From: Actinoplanes xinjiangensis
Lineage (GTDB): Bacteria; Actinomycetota; Actinomycetes; Mycobacteriales; Micromonosporaceae
Reading direction: 5' to 3'
Length of the DNA: 64,000 nucleotides
NCBI RefSeq assembly: GCF_003148685.1
Contig: NZ_QGGR01000014.1
Span: forward strand, 222,493-286,492
The translations under genes were made by a program, and so were the position numbers. Positions within the stretch are counted from its first letter, which is position 1. Every line of letters starts with the position of its first letter. Shown piece after piece: positions 8,238 to 15,816 of the stretch. Under the pieces are notes generated by a model, which saw only the letters and a program-made list of their open reading frames with translations, ran no database searches and was not told the origin of the DNA.

Positions 8238-9893
8238 TCAGGCCGGTGGGCCGGCCAGCGGGAGACGGATGCAGACGACCGTGCCGGACGGCCGGTTGTC
8301 GGACAGCCGGATCGTCCCGCCGTGCAGCAGCACGATGGCGCGGGCCAGGCTCAAGCCCAGCCCGCTGCCGCTGCTGCCCTGGTGACGGACGTTGCTGCCG
8401 CGGAAGAAACGCTCGAAGACCCGGGCGTGCTCGCCCTCCGGCGTGCCGATACCGCTGTCGGCGATGCACAGCTCGGCCATCGTGCCGATCGCGCGTAACC
8501 GCACGTGGATGGGCGCGCCCGGCGGGCTGTAGCGCACCGCGTTGGACAGCACGTCGTCGACCACCTGCCGCAGCCGGATCCGGTCGCCGGGCAGGCGCAG
8601 CACGGCCGGCACCTCGGTGACCAGGGTGAGCCGGCCGCCGCTGTGCCGCAGGCAGGTCACCGCGTCGGCGACCAGCGAGGCCAGGTCGACGTCGTGGATG
8701 TTCAGGCCCAGGTGCCCGGAGTCCAGGCCGGCCAGATCGAGCAGGGTGTCGGCGATCCGCTGGAGCGCCTCGGCGTTACGGGCGATCACCCGGCTCATCC
8801 CCCGGATCTCCGGGTCGAGGGCGGCGGTCTCCTCGGCGAGCAGGGTGGCGTTCGCGGTGATCGAGGTCAGCGGGGTACGTAACTCGTGCGCGACCAGATC
8901 CACGAAATCGGCCTGTGCGCGGGCCAACTGGCGCGACAGCCCTTCGGCGCGGCGCTGGGCGACGAAGATGCCGATCTGCGCGGCCACCCCGTCGAGCAGC
9001 ACGGTGAGCAGGTCCGGCTCGTACTCCTGGGTGCCGGCGTAGCAGGTCAGCACGCCGAGCAGGCTGCCGCCGTCCCGGACCGGGACGGCCAGCGCGGTCC
9101 GGACGCCGCGGCGCAGGCAGATCTGCACCCGCTCGCGCTCGTGGGCGGTCCGCAGGTCGGAGCTGAGCGCGATGTCCGGCACCCAGATCGGCCGGCCGCT
9201 CTCCCAGACCCGGCCGGTGATGCCCTGCCCCCACTGCGGGCTGTGCCGGAAGAAGCCCTCCGGGTCGAGGCCCGCAGCGTCCCAGTGCCCGACCGACTGG
9301 AGCCGCCCGGTCGTGTCGTCGATGAGGAACAGTTCCGCGCACGGCCAGCCGAGCGTGGCGGTGACCGCGCGCAGCAGGTGCGGCGCCGCCTCGGCCGCGG
9401 TGGACGCCTGTTTCAGCACGTGCTCGACGGCGATGTGGCAGTTGCGGAACCGCTCGACCCGGCGCAGCGCGGTGACCTCGTGGGCGACGGCGACCGCACC
9501 GAGCGGCACCCCGCCCGGTCCGGGGATGGGCTGCGCGCTCGTGTCGAAGATCCGCACCCGGTGCCCGGGCCGGCTGACCAGGACGTCCTCGGAGATGACA
9601 TGCTCGCCGTGCAGGGCACGCAGCAGCGGGTTCTCCGCACGGGTCATCGCCCGCTGGTCGGGGGTGGTGAGGTGCTGGAACGCCAGGTCCTCGAAGCCGG
9701 GTGGCAGCGGGCCGTCGGGGCCGATGCCGGTGATCTCGCGCATCGCCCGGTTGGCGAAGACCACCCGTCCGTCACCGTCGCAGGCGAGCACACCGGCGTC
9801 CATGCTCTGTAGCAGGGCACCGAGGAAGGCGCCGTTGTCCAGAGCGGCCGCGGCCTCGTCCAGCACCACCATGACCCGCCCGATTCTGCTCAC
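8238..9893 (-). CDS. Cytoplasmic PAS-GAF sensor histidine kinase
   Basis: Signal-sensing kinase of 551 residues without membrane segments. Domains in order: PAS (about 20-135, ALLQSMDAGVLACDGDGRVVFANRAMREITG), GAF (about 155-310), HisKA with the phospho-accepting His in LVAHELRTPLTSI, and a HATPase domain with an N box (VLSNAVRYSP) and G boxes (DSGIGTP, GSGLGLSLA). The GTG start at 9893 is followed by an in-frame ATG at 9872 that could be the true start. The stand-alone receiver at 9944-10372 lies 50 nt upstream on the same strand and is its likely partner. The signal is unknown. Confidence 0.87.
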   Translation of the reverse strand: MSRIGRVMVVLDEAAAALDNGAFLGALLQSMDAGVLACDGDGRVVFANRAMREITGIGPDGPLPPGFEDLAFQHLTTPDQRAMTRAENPLLRALHGEHVISEDVLVSRPGHRVRIFDTSAQPIPGPGGVPLGAVAVAHEVTALRRVERFRNCHIAVEHVLKQASTAAEAAPHLLRAVTATLGWPCAELFLIDDTTGRLQSVGHWDAAGLDPEGFFRHSPQWGQGITGRVWESGRPIWVPDIALSSDLRTAHERERVQICLRRGVRTALAVPVRDGGSLLGVLTCYAGTQEYEPDLLTVLLDGVAAQIGIFVAQRRAEGLSRQLARAQADFVDLVAHELRTPLTSITANATLLAEETAALDPEIRGMSRVIARNAEALQRIADTLLDLAGLDSGHLGLNIHDVDLASLVADAVTCLRHSGGRLTLVTEVPAVLRLPGDRIRLRQVVDDVLSNAVRYSPPGAPIHVRLRAIGTMAELCIADSGIGTPEGEHARVFERFFRGSNVRHQGSSGSGLGLSLARAIVLLHGGTIRLSDNRPSGTVVCIRLPLAGPPA

Positions 9894-9943
9894 CGAGGCC
9901 CGCGGTCACGGGCTGTTCACGGCCTTACCCACTTCCTTATTCT

Positions 9944-10372
9944 TCATACTGAGACGGTTATGTCCGCTGGACACCGATTGTCCGCCGCATCGTGGCCGTG
10001 GGGTCCGATGGCGACCAGTTCCTCCATGGTCGCGAGCAGCTGCTCGTTCGGGCAGGGCTTGAGCATGATGGCGCAGACCTGCGCCGATCCGGCCCGCGGA
10101 TCACCGGGCCGCAGATGACCGCTGAGAACGGCGACCGGGATGAGCCGGATGTCGTCGTCCGGATGTCCACGGATCGCCTCGATCAGCTCCCAGCCGTCCA
10201 TCACCGGCATGCCGAGATCGGTGAGCACGAGGTCCGGCCGATGCTCCAGAATCGCCTCGAACGCTTCCCTTCCGTCCGATGCCCGCAGCACGGTCATTCC
10301 GGTTCGCTTGAACACCCTGACCAGTACCAGGGCGATGTCCTCGTCGTCCTCAGCGATCAGCAATACGGCCAT
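9944..10372 (-). CDS. Single-domain response regulator receiver (CheY-like)
   Basis: A 142-residue receiver without an output domain. The acidic pocket is AEDDED near the N-terminus, the phospho-acceptor is Asp52 in LTDLGMPVMDG, and the conserved Lys105 is in MLKPCP. A short tail of about 25 residues has no recognisable domain. It is upstream of, and probably co-transcribed with, the PAS-GAF kinase. It would act by protein-protein contact or as part of a phosphorelay. Confidence 0.87.
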   Translation of the reverse strand: MAVLLIAEDDEDIALVLVRVFKRTGMTVLRASDGREAFEAILEHRPDLVLTDLGMPVMDGWELIEAIRGHPDDDIRLIPVAVLSGHLRPGDPRAGSAQVCAIMLKPCPNEQLLATMEELVAIGPHGHDAADNRCPADITVSV

Positions 10373-10634
10373 GTCAGCTCCGTGGAGAAGGTCCGTCGTT
10401 CCAGCATGCGCCAGCCCGCTACGGACCGGGGCGAGAACTGCATTTCGCCACCTGGCACTCCCGCGTTCCCGCTGGACGGATCGACGCCCCGACCGCCCGT
10501 GGCCGCCCGGCGGCGGGGTCGCGGGGCCACCGCCGGGCGGCCGGGACCACGGTCCGCGGGCGGTCCGGGCCGGCCTGGTGGCGCGAGCGGATCATGCCGA
10601 GGGACGGCCGGGCGGTCCGGATACGATCGCGGGC

Positions 10635-10970
10635 ATGCCGCTGCTGTTCTCCTACGGGACCCTGCGTGATCCGGCCGTGCAGACGAGCGTTTTCGGGCGC
10701 GAGTTGAGCGGACGGGGCGACCGGATCGTCGGGTTCCGGGTCGAGCGGCTGGAGATCACCGATCCGGAGGTGCTCGCCGTCAGTGGGGAGGCCTACCACC
10801 CGATCCTGGTGCGCACCGATGACGCCGCCGAGACGGTCGAGGGGTCGGCGCTCGACGTGACGGAGGCGGAGCTGCTGCTGGCCGACGGCTACGAGGTCGA
10901 CGACTATCAGCGGGTCACGGCGCCGCTCACCTCCGGCGACACGGCCTGGGTCTACGTCGCCCGGCGCTGA
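10635..10970 (+). CDS. Gamma-glutamylcyclotransferase (AIG2-like) fold protein
   Basis: Small 111-residue protein with the family's N-terminal signature LFSYGTLRDPAVQ (residues 4-16) and the acidic residue of SGEAYH, where the catalytic Glu of this fold lies. The ATG at 10635 places the signature at the very start, as in relatives; longer in-frame readings upstream are low-complexity. The family cleaves gamma-glutamyl amines or dipeptides to 5-oxoproline. Given the surrounding polyamine genes, a gamma-glutamyl-amine substrate is possible but only inferred. It faces the aminotransferase at 11191 across a hairpin. Confidence 0.8.
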   Translation: MPLLFSYGTLRDPAVQTSVFGRELSGRGDRIVGFRVERLEITDPEVLAVSGEAYHPILVRTDDAAETVEGSALDVTEAELLLADGYEVDDYQRVTAPLTSGDTAWVYVARR

Positions 10971-10974
10971 GCCT

Positions 10975-11027
10975 GGCTGGTCCCCACCGCTGTCTCAGGA
11001 CGCTCGAGACAGCGGTGGGGACCAGCC
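10975..11027. terminator. Perfect 22-bp hairpin between convergent genes
   Basis: Left arm 10975-10996 and right arm 11006-11027 are perfectly complementary, with a 9-nt loop at 10997-11005. The stem starts 4 nt after the stop codon of the cyclotransferase-fold gene. It has no U tract, which is common for actinobacterial terminators, and as a perfect dyad it can act in both directions. A related hairpin with compensatory changes lies at 55112-55186. Confidence 0.8.
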
Positions 11028-11030
11028 GGA

Positions 11031-11138
11031 CGGTGACCAACGGCTACGCCCCGGCGGTCGCGCCCGCGACCGGGACCGGCCGGGCGGTGACCAACGGCTA
11101 CGCCCCGGCGGTCGCGCCCGCGGCCGGGACCGGCCGGC
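11031..11138. repeat. Two 54-nt direct repeats
   Basis: Units start at 11031 and 11085 (CGGTGACCAACGGCTACGCC) and differ at very few positions. They lie between the hairpin at 10975-11027 and the 3' end of the aminotransferase. I see no convincing gene in this stretch. Confidence 0.75.
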
Positions 11139-11157
11139 CGCGTCGCGCGGTAGGGAA

Positions 11158-11190
11158 CGGTGCTTTCGGTAGCCGTACGAGAAAAGGGTT
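11158..11190 (-). other. 3'-flank motif, copy A
   Basis: The 21-nt block at 11158-11178 (plus strand begins CGGTGCTTTCGG and ends GCCGTAC) recurs exactly at 57026-57046. In both places it sits 12-13 nt beyond the stop codon of a minus-strand gene, and the bases between are also similar. It can fold only weakly, so it may be an RNA 3'-end or processing signal rather than a classical terminator. Confidence 0.6.
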
Positions 11191-12573
11191 TCAGAGGCGG
11201 TTCTGGGCTTCGGTCAGGACCGACCGGAGGATCTGCTCGATCTCGGCGAACTGGGTCTGGGTCGCGGTCAGCGGCGGCGCCAGCTGGATCACCGGGTCGC
11301 CGCGGTCGTCGGCGCGGCAGTAGAGGCCGGCCTCGAACAGGGCCTGGGAGAGGAAGCCGCGGAGCAGGCGCTCGGACTCGTCGGCGTTGAAGGTCTCCTT
11401 GGTGGTCTTGTCCTTGACCATCTCGATGCCGAAGAAGTAGCCGTCGCCGCGGACGTCGCCGACGATCGGGAGGTCGAGCAGCTTCTCCAGGTGGGAGCGG
11501 AACAGCGGGCTGTTGTCGCGGACGTGCCGGTTGAGGCCTTCCCGTTCCATGATGTCGAGGTTGGCCAGGGCGACCGCGGCGCCGACCGGGTGGCCGCCGT
11601 AGGTGATGCCGTGGGCGAACCAGTTGGTGCCGGTGAGGAACGGCTCGGCCAGGCGGTCCGAGGCGATCATCGCGCCGAGCGGGACGTAACCGGAGGTCAG
11701 GCCCTTGGCGACGGTGATGATGTCGGGCTGGTAGCCGTACCGGTCGGCGCCGAAGTACTCGCCGAGGCGGCCGAACGCGCAGATCACCTCGTCGGAGACG
11801 AGCAGCACGTCGTACTCGTCGCAGATCTCCCGGACCCGCTGGAAGTAGCCGGGCGGCGGCGGGAAGCAGCCGCCGGCGTTCTGCACCGGCTCCAGGTAGA
11901 CGGCGGCGACCGTGTCCGGGCCCTCGAACTCGATCATCTCGGCGATCCGGTCGGCGGCCCAGAGCCCGAACTGCTCCGGCGTCATGTCCTCGTCGGGGCG
12001 GCGGTAGTAGTTGGTGTTCGGCACCCGCATGGTGCTCGGCACGAGCGGTTCGAAGTCCTGCTTGAACGGCGGGATGCCGGTGATCGACAGGGCGCCCATC
12101 GAGCTGCCGTGATAGGCGACGGCGCGGGAGATGACCTTGGTCTTGAGCGGCTTGCCGACGCGCTTGAAGTAGGAGCGGGCCAGCTTCCACGCCGACTCGA
12201 CGGCCTCCGAACCGCCGGTGGTGAAGAAGACCCGGTTCAGGTCGCCGGGCGCCAGGTCGGCGAGACGCTTGGCCAGCTCGATCGCCTTCGGGTGCGCGTA
12301 GGACCAGATCGGGAAGTAGGCCAGCTCGGCCGCCTGCTTGGCGGCGGCGTCGGCCAGCTCCTGACGGCCGTGCCCGGTCTGCACCACGAACAGGGCGGAG
12401 AGACCGTCCAGGTAGCGGCGGCCGGCGGAGTCCCAGACATAACAGCCGTCACCGCGGGTGATCACCGGGACCGGAGCGTTCTGGTACGCCGAGAGCCGGG
12501 TGAAGTGCATCCAGAGGTGGTCTCGGGCGGCGTCGGACAGTGCGTCCACGTCAGCGGGGGATCGGTCTGTCAC
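11191..12573 (-). CDS. Class-III PLP aminotransferase (putrescine/omega-amino acid type)
   Basis: Aminotransferase of about 460 residues, probably amine or omega-amino acid to pyruvate. It shows the class-III order: FFTTGGSEAVESAWKLAR, AYHGSSMGALSITG, YLEPVQNAGGC, SDEVICAFGRLG (with the PLP Asp) and the Schiff-base Lys in ITVAKGLTSGY. I chose the GTG at 12573 because GGGAGAG lies 6 nt ahead of it; a GTG at 12588 would sit upstream of that site. Its promoter region carries copy B of the 40-nt element found ahead of the aldehyde dehydrogenase/GabT operon, which ties it to polyamine use. SpuC-type putrescine:pyruvate activity is the best guess, not proven. Confidence 0.83.
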   Translation of the reverse strand: MTDRSPADVDALSDAARDHLWMHFTRLSAYQNAPVPVITRGDGCYVWDSAGRRYLDGLSALFVVQTGHGRQELADAAAKQAAELAYFPIWSYAHPKAIELAKRLADLAPGDLNRVFFTTGGSEAVESAWKLARSYFKRVGKPLKTKVISRAVAYHGSSMGALSITGIPPFKQDFEPLVPSTMRVPNTNYYRRPDEDMTPEQFGLWAADRIAEMIEFEGPDTVAAVYLEPVQNAGGCFPPPPGYFQRVREICDEYDVLLVSDEVICAFGRLGEYFGADRYGYQPDIITVAKGLTSGYVPLGAMIASDRLAEPFLTGTNWFAHGITYGGHPVGAAVALANLDIMEREGLNRHVRDNSPLFRSHLEKLLDLPIVGDVRGDGYFFGIEMVKDKTTKETFNADESERLLRGFLSQALFEAGLYCRADDRGDPVIQLAPPLTATQTQFAEIEQILRSVLTEAQNRL

Positions 12574-12617
12574 GGGTATCTCTCCCACTAGTTCAGGATG
12601 TTGATCCGATACTGCCC

Positions 12618-12663
12618 ACGGATTCCGTTGCGCACAAGACAGCCAGCCACTATTTCCGTAGGA
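12618..12663 (-). promoter_or_regulatory. Promoter/operator of the class-III aminotransferase, copy B of the shared element
   Basis: Read on the minus strand: TCCTACGGAAATA (12663-12651), an 11-nt spacer, then TCTTGTGCGCAACGGA (12639-12624). Blocks match copy A (3547-3586) at 13/13 and 15/16 positions with the same spacing. A possible -35 TTGTGC is followed after 17 nt by CAGTAT. The element ends about 50 nt before the GTG start at 12573, almost the same distance as in copy A. Confidence 0.6.
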
Positions 12664-12677
12664 TTTACAATGTCCCG

Positions 12678-13490
12678 ATGGTGAGGATCGTGCCGCTGGA
12701 GGACGACTCGGACTGGGTGCAGGGCGTCCATCCCCTGCTCGGCAATCTGGAGGATTTCCAGGACCTTCCCGCGGACTTCCCGTTCGACTTCTCCGCCGCC
12801 TCGCTCACCGCCCTGGACCGGCTCATCGCCGAACGCGGCGATGACGGGTCTTTCGAGCGCGGCGCCCGGGCCTACGCGGGCGAGACGTTGATGCGGATCG
12901 GCGGCGGCCGGTGGGTGTCCACTGAGGGACACCCCTTGGCGATCCGGTTCGACGAGGCGCTGGACCTGCCCGGATTACCGCTCGAACCGCTGCCGCCGGC
13001 GGGTCTCGCCGCGGTGGCGGAGCGCGTGGCCACGGCCGTGGCCCGGCGACGGGCCGACGATCCCGGGTGGGAGCCCGCGAAACAGGCGACTCCGGGCGTC
13101 GACCGGGCACCCGAGCCTCCGGTCGCCGAACTGACCCACTGGCTGGCCGGCCGGCGGGCCGCCTTCGCCACCTGGTCGGCCACGCGCACGGAGACCTGGG
13201 ATTTCTCCGAGGAGTCACTGGACGCCCTGGAGCGGATCGCGCGGGCAGGTGGAGCCATCCCGCCCGAGCTGGCGGAGTGGTATCTGGGCGAGACGCTGAT
13301 CCGGGTCGGCACCGGCTCCTGGTATTTCCGGCCCGTCACACCGGGCCGCCGCAACGCGCTGGACGGCCATCGCTTCGTGCGGCCGGCACCCCCGGGGGAC
13401 GGCGTGATCGTTCCCGCCCTCGAGATCGCCGATCTGCCCGACGAGGCCGAAGGCCATCTCCGCCGGGCCCTAACGCTCTACCGCGAGTGA
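12678..13490 (+). CDS. Uncharacterised protein with an internal domain duplication
   Basis: A 270-residue acidic, soluble protein that I cannot assign to a family. Two segments resemble each other. Residues about 36-80 read FDFSAASLTALDRLIAERG, then GETLMRIGGGRWV. Residues about 174-217 read WDFSEESLDALERIARAGG, then GETLIRVGTGSWYF. Each repeat is followed by a short Pro-rich stretch, so the gene looks like two copies of one small domain. The ATG at 12678 begins the compact sequence; the frame is open upstream to 12540 but that overlaps the aminotransferase promoter. It is divergent from the aminotransferase and 75 nt before the secreted protein gene on the same strand. Confidence 0.65.
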   Translation: MVRIVPLEDDSDWVQGVHPLLGNLEDFQDLPADFPFDFSAASLTALDRLIAERGDDGSFERGARAYAGETLMRIGGGRWVSTEGHPLAIRFDEALDLPGLPLEPLPPAGLAAVAERVATAVARRRADDPGWEPAKQATPGVDRAPEPPVAELTHWLAGRRAAFATWSATRTETWDFSEESLDALERIARAGGAIPPELAEWYLGETLIRVGTGSWYFRPVTPGRRNALDGHRFVRPAPPGDGVIVPALEIADLPDEAEGHLRRALTLYRE

Positions 13491-13565
13491 CATAGACCGA
13501 TTCACATATTTGCCCGCGGAAACTACCCTGGCGGCCGGATGCTCCGGCGGACCAGTGAGGTGGAC

Positions 13566-15788
13566 ATGCGGCGGTTGTTGCGCGCGGCTCTGGCAGCGAT
13601 CCTCGCCGCACTGCTGGTGGTGGCCTCCGGATTCGCGCCGGCGTCCGGCTGGGCGGCACCGAAGAAGAACCAGAGGTGTCCCGAGGTGCCCGGCGCCCCC
13701 TTCGACTGGTCGAACGTGCTCGACTCGGACTCCGACATCTTCGAGTTCCCCGCGGGCGCGACACCCCGGACCTTCGAATACCAGGATCCGGCCGGATGGC
13801 TGAGCTACGAGTCCGAGCCCACCCTCGCCCAGATGCGCAAGATCGGCACGAAACACAAGAAGTACGATCCCTCGAAGGTCACCGACCCGACGCTCGCCCA
13901 CGAGATCCGCCGCAAGCGCATGATCGCCCGCTGGTACAAGTACCAGGCCGGCAACGGCACCCTGACCTGGGAGCAGTGGCGCGACCGGTACATCCGCAAC
14001 CAGTCCAACGTCCACGAGGGCGAAGCCTTCGAGAACCTCGTGCGTGACCTTCTCGGGCTCAGCGGCAGCACCGGCTGGCGCAGCCAGGCCCGGGTACCGA
14101 AGAGCCCGGTCCGGCGCGACTGGGACTTCCTGATCCTGACCGTCCAGTGCCGGCTCGGCCTGGAGGTCAAGGCCGGCGCCAGCAAGATCAAGAAAAGCCA
14201 GCTCGATAAGGACGGTTCGGAGAACGAGCGGGAGAAGACGCTTCCCGAGTCCGAACGGGTCGCGAAGGTCCAAGTGGTGTCGGAACGGCCGACACGCGCG
14301 GAGGCGGCCGCGTTCAAGAGGGCGGGCGTCAAGGTGTTCGTGATCCAGGCGGAGGGAGTTCCGGTGCCACCACCGACCCCCGGAGCGAACCCGCCGGCCC
14401 CCGCCGGCCAGGCCGCGAAGCCGGATCCGCAGCCCAAGGACGACGGCGGTGGCGCCGAGGTGATGACCGCACCGGGTGAGGCCGCCTCGGACGGCGGCCT
14501 GGTTCGGGCGCTGGCCGGCGTTCCGGCCACGAAGGCGGAGGCGGAGGAGGACCGCAAGGTCAGCCGGGAACTCGCGGACGACTGGGCGGACCCCGAGGAC
14601 ATGCCCGACGACACCGGGGGCATCGACTTCAGCACGCTCGAGTTGCGGTACATCGCGGATCCGACGGCCGGGGATGCCGGGCTGAAGTACTCGTTCTCGG
14701 CGGAGCCCACGGCCGACGGGCAACTGTCGTGGGGTGGGCTGGCCGCGGCACAGCAGGCGTCGGACGCGTTCTTCGTGTGGATGGCCCTGCGGCCCGAGCA
14801 CTTCTGGGTCAACCTGAACCCGAACGAGCCGGACCGGATCATCGAGGAACGGCTCGGCGCCACCGACGCCGGGCGGGTGCTGCTCGAGGCCGACCTCCAG
14901 ATGAAGAAGACGGTGGCGAAGCTGATCCACCCGGACGCCACGGGCGGGCAGCGGTTCTGGGACTCGCTGCGCAACACCGACGACGAGCAGACGTGCCTGT
15001 CGTTCCGGCAGTGGATCGTGCCGGACACCGCCACCGTGCACGAACACGACGGCGGGCTCTACATCGTGGACGCGCCGCTGATCGTCAAGTCGGAGACCGA
15101 GTACTTCGACGGTGGGGACGCCGCCGAGGGCGCCGCGGCGGGGTGCAGGCCGGGTGACGAGGCGACCGAGAAACACAACGCGGAGGTGTTCCGCAGCCAG
15201 ATCCTGACGAAGGTGCAGGAGGCGGTGAACACCGCCCCGGAGTACGCCGAGCTGCGCCGGGTCTACCTGAGCCGGGTGGCCGCCGAGTGGTACCGGCAGC
15301 GCAGCACGAACCGCAACACCGCGTTCGCCGACATCGTGAACAGCGGGGACGTGAGCCGGTGGCCGTCACGGACCGGGTGGAAGCCGCGGGAGGTGTTCGA
15401 CAGGTACGTGAAGTCGTACACCGACGGCGAGTTCGACGTGACCCGCGAGACGGCCCTGGGCACCGTGATCGAGACCCACACCTACATCTACGGCGGGGTG
15501 GATTTCTCCCAGTCGCCGCGCAGCGAGGTGGGGGCCGCCGCGTTCGGCAGCCGGTGGGGTGGGCTGCCGTCGACGGTGGCGGACTCGATGGCCGGGACGG
15601 TCGAGGACGACGGGCGGATCTGGCTCGGTGGCGCCTCGGCGGACCGGCCGACCGTGCCGTTCAAGGTGACGTCCGTGCTGACCTGGGCCGCGGGGGCGGT
15701 GATGGCGCTGCTGGTGGCGGCGTTGTTCGTACGATCGCTGTGGCGTCAGCAGCGGCGACGCCGGGAATGGCATGCGGCCCGGCGCTGA
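13566..15788 (+). CDS. Secreted, C-terminally membrane-anchored protein with predicted PD-(D/E)XK nuclease-like domain
   Basis: A 740-residue protein of unknown function. A signal peptide (about 1-31, MRRLLRAALAAILAALLVV, cleavage near GWA) is followed by a basic region. A segment at 150-262 has the order of a restriction-endonuclease fold: Glu151/Glu153 in HEGEAFENLV, Asp185/Asp187 in RRDWDFLI, Glu200-x-Lys202 in GLEVKAG, Gln212 in KKSQLDKD, and a final strand AGVKVFVIQ. A Pro-rich linker (265-292) leads to a large second domain (about 330-690). A transmembrane helix (about 703-723) comes before an Arg-rich tail. The ATG at 13566 has GTGAGGTGG ahead of it and starts the signal peptide directly. 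The nuclease assignment rests on motif spacing only. Confidence 0.7.
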   Translation: MRRLLRAALAAILAALLVVASGFAPASGWAAPKKNQRCPEVPGAPFDWSNVLDSDSDIFEFPAGATPRTFEYQDPAGWLSYESEPTLAQMRKIGTKHKKYDPSKVTDPTLAHEIRRKRMIARWYKYQAGNGTLTWEQWRDRYIRNQSNVHEGEAFENLVRDLLGLSGSTGWRSQARVPKSPVRRDWDFLILTVQCRLGLEVKAGASKIKKSQLDKDGSENEREKTLPESERVAKVQVVSERPTRAEAAAFKRAGVKVFVIQAEGVPVPPPTPGANPPAPAGQAAKPDPQPKDDGGGAEVMTAPGEAASDGGLVRALAGVPATKAEAEEDRKVSRELADDWADPEDMPDDTGGIDFSTLELRYIADPTAGDAGLKYSFSAEPTADGQLSWGGLAAAQQASDAFFVWMALRPEHFWVNLNPNEPDRIIEERLGATDAGRVLLEADLQMKKTVAKLIHPDATGGQRFWDSLRNTDDEQTCLSFRQWIVPDTATVHEHDGGLYIVDAPLIVKSETEYFDGGDAAEGAAAGCRPGDEATEKHNAEVFRSQILTKVQEAVNTAPEYAELRRVYLSRVAAEWYRQRSTNRNTAFADIVNSGDVSRWPSRTGWKPREVFDRYVKSYTDGEFDVTRETALGTVIETHTYIYGGVDFSQSPRSEVGAAAFGSRWGGLPSTVADSMAGTVEDDGRIWLGGASADRPTVPFKVTSVLTWAAGAVMALLVAALFVRSLWRQQRRRREWHAARR

Positions 15789-15803
15789 CCGCGCCGGACC
15801 GCA
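15773..15803. terminator. Hairpin enclosing the stop codon, between convergent genes
   Basis: Arms TGCGG-CCGGCGC and GCGCCGG-CCGCA pair over 12 bp with one C/A mismatch. The 5-nt loop (15786-15790) contains the TGA stop of the secreted protein gene. The potC gene ends 14 nt further on from the other strand, so this dyad probably ends transcription in both directions. Confidence 0.6.
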
Positions 15804-15816
15804 CACACCGGGTCTC

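Noticed and set aside
10373..10634. N-terminal extension of the cyclotransferase-fold protein starting at 10140
   Set aside because: The upstream frame overlaps the receiver gene on the other strand and reads as low-complexity Arg/Pro/Gly; the family signature starts at the ATG at 10635.
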